Assembly (NCBI GenBank): GCA_946480915.1
Contig: CAMLLO010000011.1
Span: 62,001-126,000 of the forward strand
Direction of reading: 5' to 3'
DNA length: 64,000 nt
Origin: an uncultured Sphingobacteriaceae bacterium
GTDB taxonomy: Bacteria; Bacteroidota; Bacteroidia; Sphingobacteriales; Sphingobacteriaceae
Shown: one piece after another, positions 18,415 to 26,810 of the stretch
Numbering within the stretch: the first letter of the stretch is position 1
How the letters are laid out: each line of letters opens with the position of its first letter
The notes under the pieces: generated by a model
The model's input: only the letters and a program-made list of their open reading frames with translations
What the model was told of the DNA's origin: nothing
The model's database searches: none
Translations under genes and position numbers: made by a program

Positions 18415-18720
18415 ATGGTAGCAAATATTTTATTGCAAATGGGTGGTTCAGGAATCGCAAGCTTTATCCCAATGATATTAATCGTCATTGTGTTTTATTT
18501 CTTTATGATCAGACCACAGATGAAGAAAGCAAAAGATCAGAAAAAGTTTGTAGAAGAGCTTAAAAAAGGTGATAAGGTTGTTACTACTGCCGGTATCCAC
18601 GGAAGAATAGTTGATATGAATGAAGCAACTGTTGTTCTTGAAGTAGAAGGCGGAGGTAAAATCAGGTTTGATAAATCAGCAATTTCGCTTGATTCATCTA
18701 AGACAACAACCAAAGCCTAA
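18415..18720 (+). CDS. yajC: Preprotein translocase accessory subunit YajC
   Basis: This is a 101-residue protein with one transmembrane segment (FIPMILIVIVFYFFMIRPQ, about residues 17-35). The signature FFMIRPQMKKAKDQKKFVEELKKGDKVVTTAGIHGRI comes next. YajC associates with SecDF and SecYEG in the inner membrane. The secDF gene is elsewhere in this window (32815-35802). A strong terminator follows immediately. Confidence 0.97.
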   Translation: MVANILLQMGGSGIASFIPMILIVIVFYFFMIRPQMKKAKDQKKFVEELKKGDKVVTTAGIHGRIVDMNEATVVLEVEGGGKIRFDKSAISLDSSKTTTKA

Positions 18721-18738
18721 TATATTATGCCTCTGGTG

Positions 18739-18769
18739 AAAATGCCTCGTCTTTCGACGGGGCATTTTT
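18739..18769 (+). terminator. Intrinsic terminator after yajC
   Basis: An AAAATGCC-tcgtc / gacgg-GGCATTTT stem (about 13 bp with one G-T pair) has a TTTC loop and is followed by T. It ends the nusB-DUF1573-yajC unit. Confidence 0.85.
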
Positions 18770-18807
18770 ATTGTATAAGATGTTGTAACTTCGTTTCAAT
18801 TTAGAAT

Positions 18808-19752
18808 ATGCCAATAGTTTCGCTAAATAGGATAGAAAGACGAAGAGTATCAGTTTTTTTAAGCTGCTTGCTCATCGCTGTATTTGCCTGGCTGTTCTTC
18901 GCATTATCAAACAATTATCAATATCAGGTAAACTCTCAGATAAACTTTATAAATCCACCCTTAAATAAAGCTTATCACCCCTTGCAAGATGATACGATTA
19001 CTTTAAAAGTGCAGGGAACGGGCTGGCAATTGCTATTCTCCAAATTTAAATTGAGTAATAAAATTGTCAATATCGATTTGAAGGACTTAACTACAAAAAA
19101 CTTTGTCACTGTTTCAAGTCAGTTGCCCCAAATAAACCGTCAGTTCGAATCCAATCAAAAGGTAGTTTCGGTATTTCCAGACACCTTATTTTTTGATTTT
19201 ACGTCGAGAATAACAAAGCGGGTTCCTGTGCTATTATTGTATAAACTGTCGTTTCAAAAAGCTTATGGAATATGCGGACAGATAAGGCTAAATCCTGCAA
19301 CTGTTATGGTTACCGGAGCGGCAGAAGATTTGGAGAAGATAAGTTACTGGAAAACAGATAGTCTTTCAAGGAACGAAATTAATAGTTCCATAAATGTGAA
19401 AGTGAGCTTCCAAAAAGGGCTAAAGAATAATGTTGACGTTTATCCCAAATTTGTGAAAGTGCATGTTCCTGTGGATGAATTCACAGAAAAAGTATTAGAA
19501 ATTCCTATAGAAGTTCAAAATAATCCGGGCAGAGACGTAAAAATCGTTCCTGAAAAAGCTAAAATTACTTTGTTAACCGCACTTGGTAATTATTCTAAGA
19601 TCGATCGCGAATCGCTCAAGGTAAGTGTTGATCTGGATAAATGGATGAAAAATAAATATGGACAGCTGCCCGTTCAAATAACTAAGTTTCCTTCGTTTTG
19701 TAAACTGGTAAAAATCGAGCCCCAAACTGTAGATTTTCTCGTTAAAGAATAA
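18808..19752 (+). CDS. YbbR/CdaR-like domain membrane protein
   Basis: The 314-residue protein has one N-terminal transmembrane helix (SVFLSCLLIAVFAWLFFAL, about residues 14-32). Extracytoplasmic YbbR-type repeats follow, with patterns such as LKVQGTGWQLL, RVPVLLLY and VLEIPIEVQNNPG. In Firmicutes, CdaR regulates the diadenylate cyclase CdaA, but no cyclase gene is adjacent here, so c-di-AMP control is only a possibility. The stop codon overlaps the coaE start by one base, so translation is probably coupled. Confidence 0.85.
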   Translation: MPIVSLNRIERRRVSVFLSCLLIAVFAWLFFALSNNYQYQVNSQINFINPPLNKAYHPLQDDTITLKVQGTGWQLLFSKFKLSNKIVNIDLKDLTTKNFVTVSSQLPQINRQFESNQKVVSVFPDTLFFDFTSRITKRVPVLLLYKLSFQKAYGICGQIRLNPATVMVTGAAEDLEKISYWKTDSLSRNEINSSINVKVSFQKGLKNNVDVYPKFVKVHVPVDEFTEKVLEIPIEVQNNPGRDVKIVPEKAKITLLTALGNYSKIDRESLKVSVDLDKWMKNKYGQLPVQITKFPSFCKLVKIEPQTVDFLVKE

Positions 19753-20351
19753 TGCTTAAGATCGGAATAACCGGAGGTATAGGGAGTGGGAAAACGACTG
19801 TTTGTAAAGTCTTTCAATTACAGCAGATCCCAGTTTTTTATGCTGATTCACAAGCCAAAATTATTATGCAAACCGATCAGCAGCTTGTCAATTCTATCAA
19901 GGCTGCATTTGGCAGTGATGTGTACTCTGCAGAGGGAATACTAAACAGAAGCAGACTTGCAGCAATAGTTTTTAGCGACGAGGAAAAGCTTAAGAAGCTC
20001 AATTCATTGGTCCATCCGGCTGTTTTTAGAGCTTTTGATAAATGGGTTGAGCAGCAAAATGCTCCTTATGTGATGAAAGAAGCAGCGCTGTTGTTTGAAA
20101 GCAATTCTTATAAAGATTGTGATTACATAATTCTGGTTAAAGCTCCGCAACATTTAAAAATTGCCCGAATAATTGAACGGGACGCGGTGCCGGAGAGTGA
20201 TGTATTAAAGCGCATGAGCAAGCAATTAAGTGACGAAGAAAAAGAGCTGCGCTCAGATTTTATAATTTACAACGATGAACAGCAAATGCTGGTTCCGCAG
20301 GTGCTCGCACTTCACGAAAAATTCTTAAACCTTTCATCAAAAATTAAATGA
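19752..20351 (+). CDS. coaE: Dephospho-CoA kinase
   Basis: The 199-residue protein has the P-loop GGIGSGKTT (residues 8-16), FYADSQAKIIM with the substrate Asp, LVHPAVFRAFDKWV, and APYVMKEAALLFESNSYKDCD. It catalyses the last step of coenzyme A synthesis, phosphorylating the 3'-hydroxyl of dephospho-CoA. The length is typical. The ATG overlaps the previous stop by one base, and the next gene overlaps its end by 4 bases. Confidence 0.97.
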   Translation: MLKIGITGGIGSGKTTVCKVFQLQQIPVFYADSQAKIIMQTDQQLVNSIKAAFGSDVYSAEGILNRSRLAAIVFSDEEKLKKLNSLVHPAVFRAFDKWVEQQNAPYVMKEAALLFESNSYKDCDYIILVKAPQHLKIARIIERDAVPESDVLKRMSKQLSDEEKELRSDFIIYNDEQQMLVPQVLALHEKFLNLSSKIK

Positions 20352-21289
20352 TACTTGACGACTTTTTAATTTTTGATGAAAAAGGCCTCTATTGTGTATA
20401 TGGTGATTTCTACCTCGATCCACAGCAAGCAGTAGATGTTGCGGTGATTTCTCATGCACATGGTGATCACGCCACCGGAGGGAATAATCAGGTTTTTTGT
20501 ACTCCCGGAACCGCTGCAATTATGCAGTTACGATTGAAAAAGAACGCGGGAAAAGAATTTTTCACTTTCAAATTTGGTGAAGCTTTTAGAATTAAGGATG
20601 TATCTATTTCGTTTTATCCTGCCGGTCATATACTGGGTTCGGCTTTGGTACTGATGGAGTACAAAGGAGTGAAGTATTTGTATACCGGCGATTTTAAACT
20701 TCAAGAAGACCCGACCTGCGAACCCTTGCAATTTGTAAAAGCGGATGTGTTGATTACCGAAACTACCTTTGCTGATCCGAAGGTAATTCATCCGAATGTA
20801 GAGGCAGAAATCAGAAAGTTAAACGCTTCCAATCATAATGTTTTACTGGGAGCTTATTCTTTGGGCAAAAGCCAGCGACTTGTAAGTCTCATAAATAAAT
20901 ACTGCCCCCAACGAAAGGTGTTATTGCATCATTCAATGTTGCCGATAGCTAAAATTTATGAAGATTTTTCATATCATCCGGGCGAATACGAGCCATATAA
21001 CCGGAAGCTCATGAAAGCCCCTGATCAAGGTTTTGTCTATATTGTTCCTCCTCTTACATTTGAAAGCTACTTTAGGGCTAAAAATGTTTTAAGAGTGTTT
21101 GCTTCAGGATGGAAAAAATTGCAACATCAGAATGATCTGGAGCTATATATATCGGATCACGCCGACTGGAACGACATTTTGCATACCATTGAAAGTGTAA
21201 ATCCCGAACAGGTTTGGACTTTGCACGGCGATGGTTCGTATTTAAAGAGCTATTTTGAAGGAAAGCTACTGGTGAAACTATTAAACTGA
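20348..21289 (+). CDS. MBL-fold exonuclease (ligase-associated DNA exonuclease type)
   Basis: The 313-residue protein has the metallo-beta-lactamase motif SHAHGDHATGG (around residue 36), SFYPAGHILGSALVLM, YLYTGDFKLQEDP and ITETTFADP, ending with HGDG. This arrangement fits the predicted exonuclease of the ligase-associated bacterial repair set (an ATP-dependent DNA ligase plus an Lhr-like helicase). Those partners are not in this window. Here it is translationally coupled with coaE upstream (4-base overlap) and with a tiny DUF5522 gene downstream (1-base overlap). Confidence 0.85.
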   Translation: MILDDFLIFDEKGLYCVYGDFYLDPQQAVDVAVISHAHGDHATGGNNQVFCTPGTAAIMQLRLKKNAGKEFFTFKFGEAFRIKDVSISFYPAGHILGSALVLMEYKGVKYLYTGDFKLQEDPTCEPLQFVKADVLITETTFADPKVIHPNVEAEIRKLNASNHNVLLGAYSLGKSQRLVSLINKYCPQRKVLLHHSMLPIAKIYEDFSYHPGEYEPYNRKLMKAPDQGFVYIVPPLTFESYFRAKNVLRVFASGWKKLQHQNDLELYISDHADWNDILHTIESVNPEQVWTLHGDGSYLKSYFEGKLLVKLLN

Positions 21290-21462
21290 TGTTGAAGGAG
21301 GGAGAGGATTTTTATTTTATTGATGGTGGATACATTGTTTTTACAACAGAATATCATTTAAAGCGAGGTTTTTGCTGTAAAAATAATTGCCGGCATTGTC
21401 CATGGAAAAAATCAGATAAGAACGAAACTAAAACAAACAAAACAGATAAAAACAGATTATAG
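21289..21462 (+). CDS. Small DUF5522-like Cys-rich protein
   Basis: This 57-residue frame starts at an ATG overlapping the previous TGA and ends in TAG. It contains RGFCCKNNCRHCPW at about residues 26-39, the conserved CC-x3-C-x2-C signature of the DUF5522 family, whose members are about this size. Four closely spaced cysteines suggest a metal or Fe-S site. Its function is unknown. Coupling to the exonuclease gene suggests a shared transcript. The last 17 residues are Lys/Thr/Asn-rich and probably disordered. Confidence 0.8.
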   Translation: MLKEGEDFYFIDGGYIVFTTEYHLKRGFCCKNNCRHCPWKKSDKNETKTNKTDKNRL

Positions 21463-21476
21463 AGATAACATCTAAA

Positions 21477-21944
21477 ATGGAATTGGAAAAAGAGATACAT
21501 GCCAAGTTTGAGAACGACTATCAAAAAGTTGTTGTCAACACCATTTATACCTATGGCTGGATGAGCGACCTGCTAAGACAGCGTTTGGGAAAACATCAGA
21601 TCACTCTTCAGCAATTCAATATTTTGAGGATTTTGCGAGGGCAATATCCTGGTCCTGCAACAATTAATCTCTTGAAAGATCGTATGCTCGACAAAATGTC
21701 TGATGCTTCCAGAATAGTTGAACGCCTGGTGCAAAAAGGACTTGTAACTCGTTGTATCAACCAAAAAGATAGAAGAGCTGTTGATATTGTTATCAATGAA
21801 AAGGGACTTGAGCTTCTTAAGAAACTTGATCCGGTGATTACTCCTATTGATATTTTAAAATCTAACCTTAGCGAAACGGAAGCAAAGCAGTTAAACTTTC
21901 TGCTTGATAAACTTAGAGGCCCCGACGGTATTAAGCGCCCCTGA
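21477..21944 (+). CDS. MarR family transcriptional regulator
   Basis: This is a 155-residue winged-helix protein. Helices from LGKHQITLQQFNILRILRG lead into ATINLLKDRMLDKMSDASRIVERLVQKGLVTRCINQKDRRAVDIVINEKGLELL. The DxRxx pattern in the wing (QKDRRAV) is the usual MarR DNA-contact region. The ligand and target genes cannot be deduced. The start is 14 bases after the DUF5522 stop, so it may be read through from the coaE unit. The next gene is convergent. Confidence 0.93.
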   Translation: MELEKEIHAKFENDYQKVVVNTIYTYGWMSDLLRQRLGKHQITLQQFNILRILRGQYPGPATINLLKDRMLDKMSDASRIVERLVQKGLVTRCINQKDRRAVDIVINEKGLELLKKLDPVITPIDILKSNLSETEAKQLNFLLDKLRGPDGIKRP

Positions 21945-21976
21945 CAATATATTTTACTTTCAGTTGCCGACCTAGA

Positions 21977-22690
21977 TTAATGGATTAAGTAATTCCCAAG
22001 CGCAATTGCGATTCCCGCTAATACAGCTATTAATTTTCTTAAATTAAAATGATGTTCTACGCTTGATTCAAATAGAATTGTGGTGGAGATATGCAAGAAA
22101 ATACCAATTACAATACCCATGATGCGATCAAAATACTTATTAAGATCACCTATCGAGCCATTACTTAAACCGTCGCTAAACAAATAACCAAAGGGAGACA
22201 TCGTTGCGAAAAGGATAAGCAATAGGATTATATGATTTTTGGATACCCTATTTTGCATCAATACACTTGCCAGTGCGAATGAAGCGGGAATGTGATGGAG
22301 CCCGATTCCAAATAGCAGTTGATTCTGATGTCCCTGCGCAAGAGGCATACCTTCAAGAAAAGCATGAAGACATAAACTAATCATAATTCCGTAAGGAAAA
22401 GCGTAGTGATCATGTTGGTGTTTATGGATATGGCCATGTTCAATTCCTTCAGAAAATTGTTCCAGTAATATCTGGAACAGAAAGCCTCCTAATACAAATA
22501 AGCCAATGTTATGATCGTAGTTTTTATAAACTTCGGGTATAAGATGAAGAATTGTGATAGCGAATAAATAAGCACCACTAAAGGAAAGAATCAGTTTTAG
22601 CCGCTGTGTATTATCTTTTTTAAAGAAAAAGATTGCCATTCCACCCAGAAGACAGCTTGTAAATAATAGAATCAGTTTCCAGACTTCCAC
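21977..22690 (-). CDS. ZIP family metal transporter
   Basis: I place the start at the GTG at 22690, which overlaps the PAP2 stop by 19 bases. A longer frame exists but its N-terminus is the out-of-frame shadow of the PAP2 gene. The resulting 237-residue protein begins with a membrane helix (VWKLILLFTSCLLGGMAIFF) and has the ZIP metal motifs HLIPE, HAFLEGMPLA and HHIPAS. A His-rich cytosolic loop (EHGHIHKHQHDHY) is also present. It probably imports zinc or another divalent metal. The tight overlap indicates translational coupling with the PAP2 gene. Confidence 0.9.
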   Translation of the reverse strand: MEVWKLILLFTSCLLGGMAIFFFKKDNTQRLKLILSFSGAYLFAITILHLIPEVYKNYDHNIGLFVLGGFLFQILLEQFSEGIEHGHIHKHQHDHYAFPYGIMISLCLHAFLEGMPLAQGHQNQLLFGIGLHHIPASFALASVLMQNRVSKNHIILLLILFATMSPFGYLFSDGLSNGSIGDLNKYFDRIMGIVIGIFLHISTTILFESSVEHHFNLRKLIAVLAGIAIALGNYLIH

Positions 22691-23253
22691 TCTTTTTTGA
22701 TTTTTAAAGTTAAAAAAACAGTACTGGTCAGATAGCCTATAAGGCAGCCCAATAGTGCGCCTGTAAGTACATCGATCGGGAAATGTACTCCAACATATAC
22801 TTGTGCAAACGCAACGCTGAATGCCCAAAATAGTGCCAAGGGTGCAATCCACTTCCATCTCGAATAAAAGGTGCCGACAAGAAACATAGCAATTCCGAAA
22901 TGATTTGTAGCATGTGTTGAGGGGAAGCTAAAACCGCTACCGCATGCCACCCGCGAATTAATCTCGCCTTTTAAGGAAATATCGTTGCAAGGTCTAAGCC
23001 GTTCGAAAGCAGGTTTTACTACAGATGCGGAAAAAAAATCGCAGAGGCCAAACGTTAATACGATAAATAACAGGCAGGTTACTCCCCATTTGCCATAGTT
23101 TCTGGCCAAAAAGATTATAAGAAACAGGTAAAGTGGCGTCCAAAAATATTTGTTTCTCAAAAATGGCATTAACCAATCGAAAAATGAATTAGATAAATCT
23201 TTGTTAATGAAAAAAAAGATTTGCTGGTCAATTTGTATTAAATGATCAAACAT
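22672..23253 (-). CDS. PAP2 superfamily phosphatase
   Basis: The 193-residue membrane protein contains the three PAP2 signature blocks: KPAFERLRP, SFPSTHA (with PSTH in place of the common PSGH) and the downstream His in YVGVHFPIDVLTG. It probably dephosphorylates an undecaprenyl, lipid A or phosphatidate substrate outside the cytoplasmic membrane. It overlaps the methyltransferase upstream by 8 bases and the ZIP gene downstream by 19 bases, forming a compact three-gene unit. Confidence 0.93.
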   Translation of the reverse strand: MFDHLIQIDQQIFFFINKDLSNSFFDWLMPFLRNKYFWTPLYLFLIIFLARNYGKWGVTCLLFIVLTFGLCDFFSASVVKPAFERLRPCNDISLKGEINSRVACGSGFSFPSTHATNHFGIAMFLVGTFYSRWKWIAPLALFWAFSVAFAQVYVGVHFPIDVLTGALLGCLIGYLTSTVFLTLKIKKEWKSGN

Positions 23254-23983
23254 CAGCTTTGCTGCAAATAAAAATTAGTCGATCCGAATTCTTTTTGTCA
23301 AATGGATCAAGCGAATAACTACCAAAGTATTCATTTATTTTGAATCCACTAGTCTTAAATAATCTCTCAAAATCTGAAAGTGAAAATGCCTGCACGTCTT
23401 CCTGGAAGCTCTGTTTCTTGTCTTTATGCTCAAATTCAATCGATTTTATGATTCTGCCCGTTTTCACCCTTTTACTGATATTGAAGTCTATTCCTTCGAT
23501 AGTTTTAACCTCCTTTTCTGTGAGGCTATTCAGTATTTTTTCGCTGTTAAAATAATCCAGTACAAGTATACCGTCTTTTTTTAACGACTTTCTGAACGAT
23601 TTCAGTGCGTTTAAGTTGTCTCGTTCACTGGCGAAATATCCAAAACTTGTGAAGAGGTTAAATGCAAAATCAAAGTAATTAATGAAAAACAAATTCCTCA
23701 TATCATGCTGAAAAAAATGCAGCCTTTCATTTTCAAATTGCTTAGCATGTTTAATACTTGAATAAGAAAGATCTATCCCTGTTACATCAAAACCTTTTTT
23801 ATTTAAAAAAATAGAATGTCTTCCCTTGCCACAGGCAATATCGAGCATTCTGGATTCTTTTTCGGGTTGAAGATGAACGCAAAGCTTATTGATGAAGTTT
23901 TCGGCTTCGGCGTCGTTGCGCTGATGATATAAAATATGATAATAAGGAGAGTTGAACCAATTCTGGTACCATTTACCCGGCAT
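23246..23983 (-). CDS. Class I SAM-dependent methyltransferase
   Basis: The 245-residue protein has a motif I of the form MLDIACGKGRHSIFL (around residue 45) and motif II GFDVTGIDLSYSSI. A later VLDYFN motif is the usual post-II region. This is the small-molecule methyltransferase fold, but the substrate is unknown. It is the first gene of a unit with PAP2 and ZIP. A TAAGTTTG -7-like element (24002-24009, minus strand) lies about 20 bases upstream. Confidence 0.9.
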   Translation of the reverse strand: MPGKWYQNWFNSPYYHILYHQRNDAEAENFINKLCVHLQPEKESRMLDIACGKGRHSIFLNKKGFDVTGIDLSYSSIKHAKQFENERLHFFQHDMRNLFFINYFDFAFNLFTSFGYFASERDNLNALKSFRKSLKKDGILVLDYFNSEKILNSLTEKEVKTIEGIDFNISKRVKTGRIIKSIEFEHKDKKQSFQEDVQAFSLSDFERLFKTSGFKINEYFGSYSLDPFDKKNSDRLIFICSKADV

Positions 23984-24001
23984 ATAAAAAACTTAAGCGT
24001 G

Positions 24002-24009
24002 CAAACTTA
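24002..24009 (-). promoter_or_regulatory. Predicted -7 element of the methyltransferase-PAP2-ZIP unit
   Basis: TAAGTTTG on the minus strand fits TAnnTTTG and would give a leader of about 12 bases. No -33 TTG is seen. Confidence 0.35.
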
Positions 24010-24134
24010 CGTAAAATTTTGTGCCCTGAATTTCACAGAAATATCAATAAAAAATTTAAACTGTCCGCCAGATGTAATAAGATGTTTGTTTCTGTCAATA
24101 AATTGAGATCATTAAGTTTACAGATTTATTATCC

Positions 24135-24166
24135 TTGGGCAATACCCCTTAATATTGTTATTTTTG
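24135..24166 (+). promoter_or_regulatory. Predicted glmM promoter
   Basis: TTG at 24135-24137, a 21-base spacer and TATTTTTG at 24159-24166 together match the Bacteroidota sigma-ABfr consensus well. The GTG start of glmM at 24183 follows about 11 bases after the expected transcription start. Confidence 0.65.
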
Positions 24167-24182
24167 GGCAAAACATACAAAA

Positions 24183-25574
24183 GTGACTCTTATAAAATCA
24201 ATTTCAGGCATTAGAGGTATTATTGGCGGTACTCCCGGTAACGGATTAACCCCGGTTGACATATTGAAGTTTACAGCTGCTTTCGGAAAATGGACGATGA
24301 AGAAAAGTGGCAAAAATAAAATAGTTATAGGTCGTGATGCCCGGCTTTCGGGTGAAATGGTCCGAAATCTGATTGCAGGTACTTTGCAAAGTATTGGTGT
24401 TGACGTAATCGATCTGGGCCTTTCAACTACTCCAACTGTAGAAATTGCTGTTCCCGATGAAAATGCCGGAGGTGGAATAATTATTACTGCCAGTCATAAT
24501 CCCAAACAATGGAATGCTTTAAAACTGCTTAACGGAGACGGCGAGTTTATCTGTGAAGCTGATGGCAAAGAAGTTTTGGAGATGGCAGAGGATATGGACA
24601 TAACCTTCGCAGATGTAAATCAACTGGGCAACATTACGCTTGATGATACATATTTGCAGAAACATATCGATAAGATTCTTGCCCTTCCTTTGGTAGATGT
24701 TGAAGCAATACGCAAAGCAAAGTTTAAGATAGCTATCGATTGCGTAAACTCCAGCGGAGGAATTTTTGTTCCGGCTTTATTAAAGGCATTAGGCGTTGAA
24801 AAAGTACATGAACTGTATTGTACACCCGATGGGCATTTTCCGCATAACCCCGAGCCGCTCCCCGAAAACTTGGTTGCCCTGTCACAGGAAGTGCAGAATA
24901 AAAGTGCGGATCTGGGTATTGCTGTTGATCCGGATGTTGACCGATTATGTTTCGTATGTGAGGATGGAAGCATGTTTGGCGAAGAATATACGCTGGTTGC
25001 TGTCGCCGATTACGTGTTGAAAAATACTCCAGGAAATACAGTGTCCAATCTCTCATCGACACGTGCCTTACGCGACGTTACTGAAGCTTCTGGTAATACG
25101 TATAGTGCTGCTGCGGTTGGAGAGGTGAATGTTGTAAACAAGATGAAAGAAACCAGTGCAGTGATTGGTGGCGAAGGAAATGGCGGAGTTATTTACCCCG
25201 AGTCGCATTACGGCCGTGATGCGCTTGTTGGTATCGCTTTATTTTTAACGCATCTGGCAAAATTCGGGAAGTCAATTTCTGTTCTCAGACGGTCTTACCC
25301 CGGGTATTTTATTTCTAAGAATAAAATTACACTGACCCCTGAAATGGATATCGACGCTTTGTTGAAAAAAGTGGAAAAAAAATATGAAAATCAACCATAT
25401 TCTACGATCGACGGCCTGAAAATTGAATTCGAAAAACAATGGGTTCATTTACGCCGGTCGAACACAGAACCGATCATTCGTATTTATTCGGAGGGTGATT
25501 CTGAAACTGTTGCGGCAAATCTTGCAAATAAAATTATTTCCGACATCAAGGAGATACTTCAACTAAAGGGGTAA
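24183..25574 (+). CDS. glmM: Phosphoglucosamine mutase
   Basis: The 463-residue alpha-D-phosphohexomutase has the phosphoserine loop TASHNPKQWNALK (Ser near residue 101), the metal loop DPDVDRLC, the sugar-binding GGEGNGGVIYPE and the phosphate-binding RRSNTEPIIRI. The GEGNGG form fits GlmM-like enzymes that convert glucosamine-6-phosphate to the 1-phosphate for UDP-GlcNAc synthesis. A phosphomannomutase role cannot be excluded. The start codon is GTG, supported by the promoter just upstream and by the N-terminus MTLIKSISGIRG. A cysteine desulfurase follows after 6 bases. Confidence 0.92.
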   Translation: MTLIKSISGIRGIIGGTPGNGLTPVDILKFTAAFGKWTMKKSGKNKIVIGRDARLSGEMVRNLIAGTLQSIGVDVIDLGLSTTPTVEIAVPDENAGGGIIITASHNPKQWNALKLLNGDGEFICEADGKEVLEMAEDMDITFADVNQLGNITLDDTYLQKHIDKILALPLVDVEAIRKAKFKIAIDCVNSSGGIFVPALLKALGVEKVHELYCTPDGHFPHNPEPLPENLVALSQEVQNKSADLGIAVDPDVDRLCFVCEDGSMFGEEYTLVAVADYVLKNTPGNTVSNLSSTRALRDVTEASGNTYSAAAVGEVNVVNKMKETSAVIGGEGNGGVIYPESHYGRDALVGIALFLTHLAKFGKSISVLRRSYPGYFISKNKITLTPEMDIDALLKKVEKKYENQPYSTIDGLKIEFEKQWVHLRRSNTEPIIRIYSEGDSETVAANLANKIISDIKEILQLKG

Positions 25575-25580
25575 CATACG

Positions 25581-26705
25581 ATGCGTGTGTATCTGGATAA
25601 TGCTGCGACTACCCCCTTAGATCCCGAGGTTATTAAAGAGATGTCGATGATAATGGAAAACCATTTTGGCAATCCATCGTCTATTCATGCTCATGGCCGG
25701 GAAGCGCGAACGGTAATAGAAAAATCCCGGAAAACGGTTGCATCATTTCTGAATACATCGCCCTCTGAGATATTTTTTACATCGGGCGGCACCGAAGCCG
25801 ATAATATGGCTATTCGATGCGGAATTGTTGATCACAACATCAAGCATGCTGTAAGCACCAGAATAGAACATCACGCCGTTCTTCATACTCTCGAGGCGAT
25901 GCAAAAAAGCGGCTTAATTGAATTAAGCTTCGTTGATATTGATTCTAAAGGGAATCCTGATCTGGGTCATCTCGAAGAAATTCTTTCTTTACACGATCAT
26001 AGCTTCGTTTCCTTGATGCATGCCAATAATGAGTTAGGCACACTCATTGATATTGAATCAGTTGGCGAGATTTGTAAAAAGTATGATGCCCTATTCCATT
26101 GCGATACAGTACAAACAATCGGTCACTATCCAATCGATTTGCAGGCACTAAAGGTGGATTTTATTACCTGCGCCGCGCATAAATTACATGGACCTAAAGG
26201 CACGGGTTTTTTGTATATTAATCATAATCTCAAAATAAACCCATTTATTTACGGCGGCGCCCAAGAGCGAAACATGCGTGGGGGAACCGAGAATATATAC
26301 GGCATTGCAGGATTAGCTAAAGCTATTGAAATTGCTTCCCGAGGAATGCTCATGCATCAGGAATATATTCAGGGTTTAAAATCCTATATGATAGATGAAC
26401 TTATTACGAATATTCCCGGTGTCGAATTTAATGGCGAAACATCTCCCGAAAAAAGTTTGTATACAGTATTAAATGTGTTATTCCCGGAAACGGATCTGGC
26501 AGATATGTTGCTTTTTAACCTCGACATTTCGGGGATTTCGGTTTCAGGAGGAAGTGCATGTAGTTCGGGTACAAATATCGGTTCGCATGTGCTGGAAGGA
26601 ATCGGTTCGGATCCAAACCGGCCCGCTGTTCGATTCTCATTTAGTAAATTCAATACAAAAGATGAGATAGATTATGTAATTACTAAGCTGAAAGGCCTTT
26701 TTTAA
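25581..26705 (+). CDS. Cysteine desulfurase (NifS/IscS family)
   Basis: The 374-residue PLP enzyme has LDNAATTPLDPEV at the N-terminus, the PLP-binding lysine in CAAHKLHGPKGTG (around residue 200), and the active-site cysteine loop SGGSACSSGT (around residues 318-327). It removes sulfur from cysteine for Fe-S clusters and thiolation. The loop follows the class I (NifS/IscS) layout. No IscU, SufU or TrmU gene is adjacent in this window, so the acceptor is unknown. It starts 6 bases after glmM, probably in one transcript. Confidence 0.95.
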   Translation: MRVYLDNAATTPLDPEVIKEMSMIMENHFGNPSSIHAHGREARTVIEKSRKTVASFLNTSPSEIFFTSGGTEADNMAIRCGIVDHNIKHAVSTRIEHHAVLHTLEAMQKSGLIELSFVDIDSKGNPDLGHLEEILSLHDHSFVSLMHANNELGTLIDIESVGEICKKYDALFHCDTVQTIGHYPIDLQALKVDFITCAAHKLHGPKGTGFLYINHNLKINPFIYGGAQERNMRGGTENIYGIAGLAKAIEIASRGMLMHQEYIQGLKSYMIDELITNIPGVEFNGETSPEKSLYTVLNVLFPETDLADMLLFNLDISGISVSGGSACSSGTNIGSHVLEGIGSDPNRPAVRFSFSKFNTKDEIDYVITKLKGLF

Positions 26706-26810
26706 GGAGTTTCTTATCTTAAACCTTTTTTATTTTTTTAGTTTTTGTAAAACAAAGTAGGTAAGTTCCGCTGTTCTACTAGTATACTATTTAGCTTAAA
26801 AAAGAAAGAC

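Noticed and set aside
22691..22858. N-terminal extension of the ZIP transporter frame
   Set aside because: This part is out of frame with the PAP2 gene and has no transporter-like sequence. The GTG at 22690 gives a normal-length ZIP protein.
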